DNA of 64,000 bases, taken from contig JBKGZM010000004.1 of assembly GCA_046545575.1 (NCBI GenBank), positions 3,482 through 67,481 of the forward strand, read 5' to 3'. The DNA is from JAGXOF01 sp046545575. Its GTDB lineage: Bacteria; Chloroflexota; Dehalococcoidia; SZUA-161; SpSt-899. This document shows, piece by piece, positions 33,308-42,275 of this stretch. The notes under the pieces were generated by a model, which worked only from the letters and a program-made list of their open reading frames with translations, was not told the origin of the DNA and made no database searches. Both the position numbers and the translations under genes were made by a program. The stretch's first letter is position 1; every line of letters starts with the position of its first letter.

Positions 33308-34087
33308 ATGAGCTGGAAAATCGTTTCTACAGGAAGAGGAGGAACGGGAAAGACTACCTTTACGGCCTTGATTACGAGATATCTGTCTCCGCCGCTTCTC
33401 CTGATCGACATCGACCCTGACCAGAACCTGGCGGATATGCTGGGAATCGAGTTGGAAAAACAGAAGGTAAGGACCGTCTCAGATGCTCTTTACGATATCC
33501 AGATGAACACTGGATACGAGGAGCTAAGCTCAATGCCCTTGCCAGATAAGGTTAGCTACCTCCTGCAGAGGGAGTGCTTATACGAAGGTGATAACTTCGA
33601 TCTTGTCACCCTGGGAGCCAAATGGACAGAAGGGTGTTACTGCGCTCCAGATGACCTGCTCAGAGCTACCATCCCCAGCCTGGCCAAAAACTATACAACC
33701 GTACTCATGGATTCCCCGGCCGGGTTGGAACACCTGAACCGCAAAGTGATCTCGGACATCGACGACCTCTTCGTCCTGTCTGACCCTTCCGCCAAGTCTG
33801 TAAAACATGTAAAAAGAATCAAGAACATTACCCGGGAGATAAAGATCATATACCGCCATTTCTATGTCGTTGGGAACTATGAGTTCGACTCGGAGACGGA
33901 ACAATACCTGCGCGACTCAGGCGAAACCTACCTCGGTAAACTGGATTATGATGCCCAGGTAAAAGAATACAACCTGAAAGGGAAGTCGCTGCTGGACTTG
34001 GCCGAGGATTCTCCTGCATGCGTATCGGTTAGAAACATACTGGAGAAAGCAGGCTATAAGATAGAAGGTGTTAAGGTAGGAGGATAA
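33308..34087 (+). CDS. CooC-like nickel-inserting ATPase (copy 2)
   Basis: A 259-residue paralogue of the CooC protein at 29459. Walker A reads STGRGGTGKTT, Asp residues follow in LLIDIDPDQNLADMLG, and the nickel-type pair is Cys110-Tyr-Cys112 (EGCYCAPDD). DSPAGLEHLNRK corresponds to the switch region. Having two CooC-type ATPases within 5 kb fits organisms that mature both a CODH and an acetyl-CoA synthase, or distinct Ni or corrinoid enzymes. Start ATG 33308 is one base after the nnrE stop and is preceded by GGAGGA. Confidence 0.88.
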   Translation: MSWKIVSTGRGGTGKTTFTALITRYLSPPLLLIDIDPDQNLADMLGIELEKQKVRTVSDALYDIQMNTGYEELSSMPLPDKVSYLLQRECLYEGDNFDLVTLGAKWTEGCYCAPDDLLRATIPSLAKNYTTVLMDSPAGLEHLNRKVISDIDDLFVLSDPSAKSVKHVKRIKNITREIKIIYRHFYVVGNYEFDSETEQYLRDSGETYLGKLDYDAQVKEYNLKGKSLLDLAEDSPACVSVRNILEKAGYKIEGVKVGG

Positions 34088-34093
34088 GCAGAT

Positions 34094-34591
34094 ATGGCAC
34101 TGTTATCTATACGGCACCTTCCCGACCCTGTCCTGAGAGAGAAGGCTAAGAAGATATCAAACATCGATGGTAAGATCCAGAAACTCATCGATGATATGAT
34201 AGAGACCATGCAGCAGGCAAACGGGGTAGGATTGGCAGCGCCCCAGGTTGGCGTCTCTTTGCGCCTCGCAGTTCTGCAAATGCCCGGGGAAGAGCCCTTC
34301 GCCATCATTAACCCCGAGATAGTTAAACGCTCCGGAGAGCAGGAAGTTGTGGAAGGATGCCTTAGCGTTCCCGGATATGCCGGGGAGATAAAGCGTCCGG
34401 CCTCGGTGACAGTGAAAGGACTCGACCGGCATGGTAAATCTATCAGAATCAAAGCCTCCGATCTGCTCGCCGAGGCCCTGGAGCATGAGATCGACCATCT
34501 CAACGGCAACCTGTACATCGACCACGTAGAGAGCAACGACAAGCTGTACAAAACTGAGCAGAGCAGTGAGGGTGAGCATCACTCCATATGA
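34094..34591 (+). CDS. def: Peptide deformylase
   Basis: Metalloenzyme removing the N-formyl group from new proteins. The three motifs are complete: GVGLAAPQVG, EGCLSVPG with the metal-binding Cys, and HEIDHLNG with the HExxH-type metal site (here HEIDH). At 165 residues it is normal length. Its stop overlaps the queH start by 4 bp. Confidence 0.96.
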   Translation: MALLSIRHLPDPVLREKAKKISNIDGKIQKLIDDMIETMQQANGVGLAAPQVGVSLRLAVLQMPGEEPFAIINPEIVKRSGEQEVVEGCLSVPGYAGEIKRPASVTVKGLDRHGKSIRIKASDLLAEALEHEIDHLNGNLYIDHVESNDKLYKTEQSSEGEHHSI

Positions 34592-35112
34592 AGGTCGCTC
34601 TACACATATGTTGTGGGGTTTGCGCAGCCAGCGTGGTAGAAAGGCTGGTTGAGGAAGGCCATCAGGTTGTTGGGTTCTTCTATAATCCCAACATCCATCC
34701 GGCGGAGGAGTATGAAAGAAGGCTGGATGCCACCCGTAAGGTGTCACAGGAACTGGATTTCCCTCTGGAAACAGGCCACTATACTCCGAGGGAGTGGTTC
34801 GCACAGACCAAAGGCCTGGAGCACGAACCCGAAGGAGGAAAAAGATGTGAGGTCTGCTTTCGGATGAGATTGGCAGAGACTTACCAGTTCATGAACGATA
34901 TCGGAGCGGATGCATTCTCCACCACTTTAACAGTCAGTCCCCATAAATCCGCGGAAACCGTCAATGCTATCGGATATGAGATTGGAGGAGATACGTTCCT
35001 GGCCAGAGACTTCAAAAAGAAAGATGGCTTCAAGCGCGCCAAGGAGCTGGCAAGGGAGTGGAACCTTTACAGGCAAAACTACTGTGGCTGCATCTACAGC
35101 ATGAGGGAATAA
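34588..35112 (+). CDS. queH: Epoxyqueuosine reductase QueH
   Basis: Last-step enzyme of queuosine tRNA modification, DUF208 family, unrelated to QueG. At 174 residues it has the expected Cys signature: CCGVC at the N-terminus, CEVCFRMRL in the middle, and NYCGCIYSM at the end, ligating a 4Fe-4S cluster and iron. TTLTVSPHKS is a further family motif. With queA at 37.5 kb this shows a queuosine pathway. It is translationally coupled to def. Confidence 0.94.
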   Translation: MKVALHICCGVCAASVVERLVEEGHQVVGFFYNPNIHPAEEYERRLDATRKVSQELDFPLETGHYTPREWFAQTKGLEHEPEGGKRCEVCFRMRLAETYQFMNDIGADAFSTTLTVSPHKSAETVNAIGYEIGGDTFLARDFKKKDGFKRAKELAREWNLYRQNYCGCIYSMRE

Positions 35113-35169
35113 GCATTCGGCAATAGTCATTCCTGGCCTTATCCGGCGCCAAGCTGAAAAGGAGGAAAT

Positions 35170-36006
35170 ATGGAGATCAAAATAACGACCCTAAGCGAGA
35201 ACACCGCAAATACCGATAGGATGATCGCAGAGTGGGGATTGAGTATCTTAATAGACGTAGATGGATTCCGCATCCTCTTCGATACTGGTGCCAGCTTCTC
35301 AACGGTTTACAATGCCCAACTATTAGGTGTCGATTTCTCCTCAATTGATAAAATAGTACTGAGTCACGGACATTTCGACCACGCAGGGGGGCTTCTCAAT
35401 GTGATAAGGAGAAGAGGTGCCCCAATTGAAGTCATCGCCCACCCCGATATGTGGGCAGCCAAGTATGCCCTGAGACCCAACGTGCCGCAACGTTACATCG
35501 GCGTGCCATTTCAGAGAGAACAATTAGAGGCCGACGGAGCCATCTTCAACTTATCAAAGGAACCAGTGTGGATAAGAGACAATATTGTAACGACCGGGGA
35601 GGTCCCCATGGTGACCGGCTACGAGCAGATCGACCCTTTCCTTTTTGTCAAGGAAAACAATGAATTCAAGCCTGACCCACTGGCGGATGACCTGGCCATG
35701 GCAATCAACACCGAGCTTGGCCTGGTCATCATCCTGGGCTGCAGTCACCGAGGGATGATCAATATCATATATCGCCTTCAAGAGATAACCGGGCAAAAGC
35801 AGATATATTGTGTCATCGGGGGAACACATCTCATGGCTGCCACACCTGAAAGAATGGTACAGACCGTAGCAGCCCTTAAGGAAATTGACATCCAGCGATT
35901 GGGGGTTTCCCATTGCACCGGTTTTCAAGCATCGTCCTGGCTGGCTCAGGAATTCCCTGACACTTTCTTTCTCAACAACGCTGGAACCCAGCTAAGCTTG
36001 CCCTAA
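35170..36006 (+). CDS. MBL-fold metallohydrolase (MJ0296-like)
   Basis: A 278-residue metallo-beta-lactamase-fold protein. The metal site is SHGHFDHAGG (His66, His68, Asp70, His71), with further ligands around GCSHRG and SHCTGF. LFDTGASFSTVYNAQLL and the length match the group often labelled dihydropterin-ribofuranosylaminobenzene phosphate synthase from an archaeal member; in bacteria the role is open. AAAGGAGGAA precedes the ATG. Confidence 0.87.
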   Translation: MEIKITTLSENTANTDRMIAEWGLSILIDVDGFRILFDTGASFSTVYNAQLLGVDFSSIDKIVLSHGHFDHAGGLLNVIRRRGAPIEVIAHPDMWAAKYALRPNVPQRYIGVPFQREQLEADGAIFNLSKEPVWIRDNIVTTGEVPMVTGYEQIDPFLFVKENNEFKPDPLADDLAMAINTELGLVIILGCSHRGMINIIYRLQEITGQKQIYCVIGGTHLMAATPERMVQTVAALKEIDIQRLGVSHCTGFQASSWLAQEFPDTFFLNNAGTQLSLP

Positions 36007-36064
36007 CAAATAAATGTAGGGTGGCATTTTACATGCCGCCAATTATGGGACGCCAAAGGAAACA

Positions 36065-36337
36065 ATGACGGAAATAGAGCTTTTCCCCAATCTCTCTAGC
36101 TGCATACATACCGTAGCCAAAAAGGAATACGAAGATGCTATGAAGAGGCTCTTTGAATCCGATGCAGAAGAGGAAGAGCTTCAAGAAAAAGTGGAAATGC
36201 TGCGGATGTTTCTGGAATCGACTGATTCCATCAAGCTACGTAGTGAGTACGAACCATACCTCGCTGAAGGGAAAACCGTCAAATTCACTTTGCGGTGGGC
36301 AGGAGATGGAACCGACTACTGGTGGGAGGTGGTGTAA
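36065..36337 (+). CDS. Small hypothetical acidic protein
   Basis: A 90-residue protein with a highly acidic helical middle (SDAEEEELQEKVEML) and a C-terminal strand VKFTLRWAGDGTDYWWEVV. No family recognised. It begins 58 bp after the MBL gene and ends 7 bp before coaE on the same strand. Codon use resembles its neighbours and I judge it real, but its function is unknown. Confidence 0.65.
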   Translation: MTEIELFPNLSSCIHTVAKKEYEDAMKRLFESDAEEEELQEKVEMLRMFLESTDSIKLRSEYEPYLAEGKTVKFTLRWAGDGTDYWWEVV

Positions 36338-36344
36338 TTCACAG

Positions 36345-36938
36345 ATGATACGTGTAGGTTTGACCGGAGGCATTGGCTCAGGGAAAAGCACCGTGGCCAG
36401 GATGTTCAAAGAACTAGGGGCCTACTTGATTGACTTCGACGTGCTTTCCAGGGAAGTCGTCTATCCATATACCAAAGGATGGAATGCGATAGTTGACCGC
36501 TTCGGCCATGAAGTGCTTAATGAAGACGCAACTCTCAACCGACAAAGACTAGGGGCAATAGTGTTCAATGATCCCGAAAAGCGTGAAATATTAAACGGTA
36601 TTATCCACCCACTGGTCTTTGAAGAGGCTGACAGAAGATTGGAAAGCATCAAGGAATCCGACCCGGATGCAATTGTGATGGAAGAGATCCCTCTCCTCAT
36701 TGAAATCGGAGATCAAGACTCCTTTGACAAGGTAGTGGTTGTGTCTGTCAGCGAGGAGAAACAGCTTGAGAGATTGATATCCGCCGGATATAAAGCGGAA
36801 GAGGCTCAGGAAAGGGTCAAGGCACAACTGCCCATAAAGGAGAAGATCAAGTTTGCCGATTTCGTTATCGATAATAACGGGTCGATCGAGGAGACGAGAA
36901 ATCAGGTAGAGAATGTGTTCTGGCAATTACAGATTTGA
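36345..36938 (+). CDS. coaE: Dephospho-CoA kinase
   Basis: Phosphorylates dephospho-CoA, the last step of coenzyme A synthesis. P-loop GLTGGIGSGKST at the N-terminus, then DFDVLSREV and the CoA-binding HPLVFEEADRR region. At 197 residues it is standard. The ATG at 36345 is the first sensible start; the frame is open upstream across the preceding small gene but in the wrong context. tRNA-Ala follows 60 bp downstream. Confidence 0.94.
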   Translation: MIRVGLTGGIGSGKSTVARMFKELGAYLIDFDVLSREVVYPYTKGWNAIVDRFGHEVLNEDATLNRQRLGAIVFNDPEKREILNGIIHPLVFEEADRRLESIKESDPDAIVMEEIPLLIEIGDQDSFDKVVVVSVSEEKQLERLISAGYKAEEAQERVKAQLPIKEKIKFADFVIDNNGSIEETRNQVENVFWQLQI

Positions 36939-36998
36939 CACCCCCTCAGGCCTTTGCTAGTATCGATTCTGGGAATCGGCAGGATTATCAGCGAATAT

Positions 36999-37074
36999 GG
37001 GGATATAGCTCAACTGGGAGAGCGCGGCGTTCGCAACGCCGAGGTTGGGGGTTCGAGCCCCCCTATCTCCACCA
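36999..37074 (+). tRNA. tRNA-Ala (anticodon CGC)
   Basis: A 76-nt cloverleaf. The acceptor stem ggggata/tatctcc includes the G3-U70 wobble that defines alanine tRNAs; D arm gctc/gagc; anticodon stem cggcg/cgccg with loop ttcgcaa, anticodon CGC; T arm with ttcgagc; genomically encoded CCA ending. No variable-arm extension. Confidence 0.96.
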
Positions 37075-37134
37075 ACATAGATTAGTTGTTGTTACTCACC
37101 TGCTTGAGGTAGCGGTTCTTAGAAAAACTTCACC

Positions 37135-37407
37135 TCATGGAGTCCATTCAAGCAAAGCTTTGTTGTCAAACTCTATCTCAACTGGTTGATCGAGGATCTC
37201 ATCATAGAACAGATTACTGACCCTTTGAACTCTGACAAAACCCGCAAGGGACTCCTCATGATAGGCGCCGAACGAGAGAATGCCAAGCGCCTCCAAAATA
37301 TTGGACTTACCCGTGTTCGGTCCACCGATGAAAAGATTAATTCGTCGACACGTAAAGCTGATACCCTTTATCGATTTGAAATTGCGGATACTCAGGTTGT
37401 TGATCAT
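37135..37407 (-). pseudogene. Truncated AAA/OLD-type ATPase
   Basis: A 90-residue frame starts like a large ATP-binding AAA_21/OLD-type protein: INNLSIRNFKSIKG, then the Walker A-like GGPNTGKSNILEAL. Full proteins are 350-600 residues; here translation stops at LLEWTP and no continuation is visible in the 60 bp up to tRNA-Ala. The fragment lies directly next to the tRNA-Ala 3' end, a usual insertion site, and is probably a relic of a mobile or defence gene. Confidence 0.75.
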
Positions 37408-37540
37408 CTGCAGCCACCTCCCTTATCACAGCTCTACACTGCTCAGCCTGTTAGTTGCCCCCATTATACCAAGCATCATATACTTAGTCTACTGATAATA
37501 GTTATACTTACAAAAGAAACACGGACCAACGCTCTACTAT

Positions 37541-38563
37541 TCACACAACAAACATTCCGTCCCCAAAGCTGTAAAAACGGTAACCATTGCGGGTAGCCTC
37601 CTCATAAGCCTGCAGCACCTTCTCTCTTCCAGCGAAAGCGCAGACCAGCATGAGGAGTGTTGAACGCGGCAGGTGGAAGTTGGTGACCATTGCATCGATG
37701 ACACGGAATCGATAGCCGGGCAGGATGTACAGGTTGTTCCAGCCCCGAACAGGCTGAATATCCCCACCACCCCCAGCAGCCCATTCCAGAGCACGCACAG
37801 CAGTGGTGCCCACGGCAATAATCCTTTTGGCCTCCCGTCTGGCTTCGTTGAGCCTTTGCACAGCATCAGCACCTATCTCACAGTACTCCTGATGCAATGA
37901 GTGTTCTCGTGGATCGTCAGCATCGACCGGGCGAAAGGAACCCAATCCCACGTGAAGCGTAACAGAAACAAATTCCACCCCCTTCTCCTCGAGGGTTTCC
38001 ATTAACTCCGGAGTGAAATGCAAGCCGGCCGTCGGCGCGGCAACACTCCCTTTGCTTCTTGAGTAAACTGTTTGATAGCGTTCGGGGTCTTGCAGGGGGA
38101 CATGGACGTATGGCGGAAGTGGTACAACCCCCATCTTCTCCAGCAATTCCTCGTTCGTAAACCTCAACTGGAATGTGCCATTGTCATCCTTCGATAGGAC
38201 CTCCGCTTCAATCCTGCCCTGCGCGCTTCTGGAGTCAAACTCAATTGCCGTGCCCTCTTTGAGCCGTTTCCCGGGCTTTGCCAGCGTCTCCCAAATCCCT
38301 TCATCTACCCGGTTTAAGAGAAGTACCTCAACCTTAGCCCCACTGGACTTATGCCCCATCAGCCGGGCCGGTATCACGCGGCTGTCGTTCAGCACCAGCA
38401 CATCTCCCGCACCAAGGTATTCCGCAATCTCGAAGAAACGGCGGTGTTCAATTCGGCCGCTTTCAAGGTGAAGAACCATCAATCGTGAGTGGTCCCTCGG
38501 CTCAATAGGGGTTTGAGCGATCTGCTCAGTGGGAAGTGTATAGTCGAAATCAGAGGTTCTCAT
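37541..38563 (-). CDS. queA: S-adenosylmethionine:tRNA ribosyltransferase-isomerase
   Basis: Transfers and rearranges the ribosyl moiety of AdoMet onto preQ1-modified tRNA to make epoxyqueuosine. MRTSDFDYTLPTEQIAQ opens the protein; DVLVLNDSRVIPAR, AAPTAGLHFTP and GTTAVRALE are hallmark segments. At 340 residues it is full length. It lies 10 bp downstream of ffh on the minus strand, so cotranscription is likely. Confidence 0.95.
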   Translation of the reverse strand: MRTSDFDYTLPTEQIAQTPIEPRDHSRLMVLHLESGRIEHRRFFEIAEYLGAGDVLVLNDSRVIPARLMGHKSSGAKVEVLLLNRVDEGIWETLAKPGKRLKEGTAIEFDSRSAQGRIEAEVLSKDDNGTFQLRFTNEELLEKMGVVPLPPYVHVPLQDPERYQTVYSRSKGSVAAPTAGLHFTPELMETLEEKGVEFVSVTLHVGLGSFRPVDADDPREHSLHQEYCEIGADAVQRLNEARREAKRIIAVGTTAVRALEWAAGGGGDIQPVRGWNNLYILPGYRFRVIDAMVTNFHLPRSTLLMLVCAFAGREKVLQAYEEATRNGYRFYSFGDGMFVV

Positions 38564-38573
38564 TCAGCAAGAC

Positions 38574-39908
38574 TTAAAGACCGGGGATGGGCATTTTCGG
38601 CATCTTCTTACCGGAGCCCATCTGCTTCATCAGCTTTTGCATCTGTCGAAACTGATTGAGCAGCTGGTTCACGTCCTGGGGAGTCATTCCACTGCCCCGG
38701 GCGATGCGCTTTCGGCGGCTCCCGTCGATTATTTCAGGAGAGTGACGTTCTTCAGGGGTCATCGATTGAACGATAGCTTCAACACGTTTCAATTTGCTCT
38801 CATCCAGGCTCGCATTGGCTGGCATGTTTTTCATCATTTTGGACCCACCAGGGATCATGTCCAGAAGCTGGCTTACAGGGCCCATTTTCTTTACCTGCTG
38901 AAGCTGATCCAGGAAATCCTCGAGGTCGAACTTTGCATGTCGTACCTTCTTTTCCAGCTCCTGTGCTTTCTTTTGATCGAGAGAGGCCTCCGCCTTTTCA
39001 ATGAAACTGAGCATGTCACCCATGCCCAGAATACGCGAGGCCATGCGATCGGGGTAGAAAGGCTCGAGGGCATCGAGCTTCTCGCCGGTGCCGACGAATT
39101 TTATGGGGACACCTGTCACAGACGTAAGGGACAGCGCTGCTCCGCCGCGGGCGTCGCCGTCCATCTTGGTAAGTATAGCGCCGGTTAGCCCTACCCTGTT
39201 ATAGAAATCCTCTGCTATTCTCACCGCTTCCTGACCGGTCATGGCATCCGCGACGAGCAAAATCTCAGTAGGACTAAGCATCTTCTTAATGCGCTCCAGC
39301 TCGTCCATCAGCTCTTCGTCGATGTGGAGTCGGCCGGCGGTATCGAGGATTATCGTAGTAGCGGCTACGTCCTTAGCCCGCTTGGAAGCCTCCTTACAAA
39401 TAGCCTCCACGGACTTTGTCTCTTCGTTTATGTAAACTGGCATATCGAGCTGTTTCCCAAGCGAGGCTAGCTGGGCAGTGGCGGCAGGCCGGTAGGGATC
39501 AGCACCAACCAAAAGTGGCTTCTGCCCGCCTTTTCTAAGGTTAAGGGCAAGCTTGGAAGCAGTGGTAGTTTTCCCTGTTCCCTGCAATCCTACCAGCATG
39601 ATGACAGTAGGAGGACTATCCGCATTGACAAGCTTATTCTGCCCACCACCTAACATGTTGGTGAGCTCTTCGTTGACGATCTTTACCACCTGCTGAGCAG
39701 GGCTCAGGCTCTCCAGGACCTCCGTACCCACAGCACGCTCACGCACCCTGGCAACAAAGTCCTTGGCCACCTTGAAATTTACATCGGCCTCAAGAAGCGC
39801 TCGCCGGACCTCGCGCAGCGCCTCATCGACATCCTTCTCAGTAAGCTTACCTTTGCCACTGAGTCTACTAAAAACCGAGTTCAGTTTTTCCGATAACGAG
39901 TCAAACAT
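38574..39908 (-). CDS. ffh: Signal recognition particle protein Ffh
   Basis: GTPase that binds signal peptides with SRP RNA and delivers nascent chains to FtsY at the membrane. The N domain is MFDSLSEKLNSVFSRL onward; the G domain has GLQGTGKTTTASKLA, DTAGRLHID and TKMDGDARGG; the Met-rich M domain ends with QMQKLMKQMGSGKKMP. At 444 residues it is typical. First gene of a likely ffh-queA transcript. Confidence 0.97.
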   Translation of the reverse strand: MFDSLSEKLNSVFSRLSGKGKLTEKDVDEALREVRRALLEADVNFKVAKDFVARVRERAVGTEVLESLSPAQQVVKIVNEELTNMLGGGQNKLVNADSPPTVIMLVGLQGTGKTTTASKLALNLRKGGQKPLLVGADPYRPAATAQLASLGKQLDMPVYINEETKSVEAICKEASKRAKDVAATTIILDTAGRLHIDEELMDELERIKKMLSPTEILLVADAMTGQEAVRIAEDFYNRVGLTGAILTKMDGDARGGAALSLTSVTGVPIKFVGTGEKLDALEPFYPDRMASRILGMGDMLSFIEKAEASLDQKKAQELEKKVRHAKFDLEDFLDQLQQVKKMGPVSQLLDMIPGGSKMMKNMPANASLDESKLKRVEAIVQSMTPEERHSPEIIDGSRRKRIARGSGMTPQDVNQLLNQFRQMQKLMKQMGSGKKMPKMPIPGL

Positions 39909-40015
39909 TTTTAGTCACTGATTTATTCTAACTGAGGGCAGAGAGACTATCAAGGCTTAAACATCTCCGCATTCAGATTGAAGGGAACGCGCAACCTGTG
40001 ATATAGTATTTTTGT

Positions 40016-40089
40016 GTCCCTGTAGCTCAACAGGACAGAGCGACTGCCTTCTAAGCAGTAGGTTCTGGGTTCGAGTCCCAGCAGGGACG
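40016..40089 (+). tRNA. tRNA-Arg (anticodon TCT)
   Basis: A cloverleaf with acceptor stem gtccctg/cagggac, D arm gctc/gagc, anticodon stem actgc/gcagt with loop cttctaa (anticodon TCT), T arm ctggg/cccag around ttcgagt, and discriminator G. No CCA is encoded in the DNA, unlike the tRNA-Ala at 36999. Confidence 0.95.
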
Positions 40090-40232
40090 CTCTGAAGCTG
40101 AGCGACCGACTGCCTATACGCAACAAACATCTATCAAACAAAACTACCTCAAACCTTCATGGAAGACAATACCCTCGGTTTATGTTAAACTAATAATGGC
40201 CACGTAAGCCAAGGATATGCGCTGCAGAGATG

Positions 40233-40268
40233 CCGCCTGACCTTTCTACGAGGTGTAGGCGGTTTTTT
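40233..40268 (+). terminator. Intrinsic terminator-like hairpin upstream of typA
   Basis: Stem ccgcct (40233-40238)/aggcgg (40257-40262), extended by an inner acct/aggt pairing, followed by a run of six T. It lies 80 bp before typA with no gene ending nearby, so it either ends the tRNA-Arg transcript or a short leader/small RNA beginning around 40190. The remainder of 40090-40348 holds no gene I can see. Confidence 0.65.
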
Positions 40269-40348
40269 CGACCAGGCAAGACAAGGCACCGGTAAAACCA
40301 CGGCCTTTATGCTACCTGCTCTGTAAACGCTATAATTGGGGAGATTAT

Positions 40349-42214
40349 ATGAACACCGAACTCCAAATGGTGTCTAATAAATCTGTTAGCAGTGAGAACA
40401 TCCGCAATGTAGCTCTCATAGCACATGTCGACCACGGCAAGACAACGCTGGTCGATCAACTCTTACGCCAGAGTGGACAGTTTCGTAAAGGGGAACTGTC
40501 CGGTGACCTGATCCTCGACTCCAACCCGCTCGAACGTGAGCGCGGGATCACTATCCTGGCCAAAAACTGCGCTATCGACTATACGGATCGCCTGGGACGA
40601 GACCTGCACATAAATATCATTGACACACCGGGCCATGCGGATTTCAGCGGTGAGGTTGAACGGGTGCTCAGGATGGCCGATGGCGTCCTTCTGCTGGTTG
40701 ACGCCTTTGAAGGCGTCATGCCACAAACACGTTATGTCCTTTCCAAAGCGCTCGCGATAGGACTGAAATTGTTAGTGGTTATCAACAAGATGGACCGTCC
40801 TAACGCCCGGCCAAACGAAGTGCTCAACAATGTTTTTGATTTACTTGTGGACCTGGGAGCTGATGACCAGGCCCTTGATTTCCCCACCATCTATACATCC
40901 GCAAAGGAGGGATGGGCCACAACGAATCCGAATGATAGACCTTCCCAGGACATTCATGATTTATTTGACGCCATAACAGAATACATCCCTGCCCCCCAGT
41001 TTAATGCAGATGTACCTCTGCAGGCACTGATAACCACAATGGACTACAATGACTACGTCGGGCGGATCGGCATCGGTCGAGTTTTCTCGGGAACATTGTA
41101 TTCCGGGAAAGAGATCCTCGTTATCGACCGCAACGGCAATAATTCAAAACAGAAAATCAGCCAGCTTTTCCGGTTTGACGGTCTGGGCCGTAGGGAAGTG
41201 GACCGCATTGATGCCGGGAACTTATTCGCAGTAGTAGGCCTTGATAAGTTCGACATAGGAGATACCCTTACCGATATCGATCACCCGGCTCCGATGTCCA
41301 CTGTGGCAATCGACGAGCCAACCATCCACATGGCATTCCGCGTCAACGACGGTCCATTCAGCGGGCGAGAAGGCAAATACGTGACCAGTCGGCAGATACT
41401 GGAGCGACTGCGGAAGGAACTGAAATCCAACGTCGCCCTCCGTTTGGAGGAGCGAGGCGACGAATTCATCGTCTCAGGCCGGGGGATTCTCCACCTGGGT
41501 ATTCTCCTGGAGAACATGCGCAGGGAAGGTTACGAGTTGACTGTAGGGAAGCCGGAAGTTATTTATCACAAAAAGGATGGCAAACTGCAGGAACCGCTAG
41601 AACTGCTGATAATCGATGTGCCCAACAAGAGCACCGGAGCGGTCATGCAACTTTTGGGAACCAGGCGAGCTGAGATGACAACCATGAAAGCATCGGATAC
41701 CCATACGCATATCGAATTCAAAATCACTGCTCGCGGACTCATTGGGCTGCGGTCAAAGTTGCTTACCGCCACTCAGGGAGAAGCTATCATGCACCACCGT
41801 TTCATGGAATATGGAGACCTGCGTGGAGAGATTCCTGGCAGAACCAGCGGTGTGATGATCGCCGCTAGTGCCGGCCAGGTTACAGCATATGCCCTTGACC
41901 AGCTCGCCGACCGGGGCACCCCGTTTGTCGAGCCGGGAGATTCGGTATACGAGGGCCAGATCGTCGGGGAGCACTGCAAGGACAACGATCTGGAAGTGAA
42001 TGTAATCAGGCAGAAAAAGCTCACCAACGTGCGCGCCGCAGCCAAAGATTCGACAATTATACTGAAGCCTGCCTGGAAAATGGATCTGGAAACAGCATTG
42101 GAGTATATTGAGAATGATGAATTGGTGGAAGTCACACCTCAGTCGATACGCCTGCGCAAACGATTCCTCAAAGGAACTGACCGCCGTAGGGTGACGAAGA
42201 AAGGTTTTCTTTGA
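40349..42214 (+). CDS. typA: Translational GTPase TypA/BipA
   Basis: Ribosome-associated GTPase active in 50S assembly and stress responses. The G domain has AHVDHGKTTL, DTPGHADF and NKMDRPNA; the C-terminal half carries the EF-G-like domains and the BipA-specific tail. The length of 621 residues is usual. A GGGGAG ribosome-binding site sits before ATG 40349; a consensus TATAAT at 40331-40336 is so close to the start that it is probably chance. Confidence 0.96.
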   Translation: MNTELQMVSNKSVSSENIRNVALIAHVDHGKTTLVDQLLRQSGQFRKGELSGDLILDSNPLERERGITILAKNCAIDYTDRLGRDLHINIIDTPGHADFSGEVERVLRMADGVLLLVDAFEGVMPQTRYVLSKALAIGLKLLVVINKMDRPNARPNEVLNNVFDLLVDLGADDQALDFPTIYTSAKEGWATTNPNDRPSQDIHDLFDAITEYIPAPQFNADVPLQALITTMDYNDYVGRIGIGRVFSGTLYSGKEILVIDRNGNNSKQKISQLFRFDGLGRREVDRIDAGNLFAVVGLDKFDIGDTLTDIDHPAPMSTVAIDEPTIHMAFRVNDGPFSGREGKYVTSRQILERLRKELKSNVALRLEERGDEFIVSGRGILHLGILLENMRREGYELTVGKPEVIYHKKDGKLQEPLELLIIDVPNKSTGAVMQLLGTRRAEMTTMKASDTHTHIEFKITARGLIGLRSKLLTATQGEAIMHHRFMEYGDLRGEIPGRTSGVMIAASAGQVTAYALDQLADRGTPFVEPGDSVYEGQIVGEHCKDNDLEVNVIRQKKLTNVRAAAKDSTIILKPAWKMDLETALEYIENDELVEVTPQSIRLRKRFLKGTDRRRVTKKGFL

Positions 42215-42218
42215 GACC

Positions 42219-42248
42219 TTGACATCCGCTAGCATGGTGCATTATCTT
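42219..42248 (+). promoter_or_regulatory. Promoter upstream of a small membrane protein gene
   Basis: TTGACA (42219-42224), 18-bp spacer, TATCTT (42243-42248), directly after the typA stop. It suggests the following gene starts downstream, at the ATG at 42276 or 42297. Confidence 0.5.
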
Positions 42249-42275
42249 TTAAGCACCCAGGGCTATTCACGTCCC

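Noticed and set aside
40331..40336. TATAAT as the typA promoter -10 box
   Set aside because: It is only 12 bp from the start codon, would place initiation at or after the ribosome-binding site, and has a poor -35 partner.
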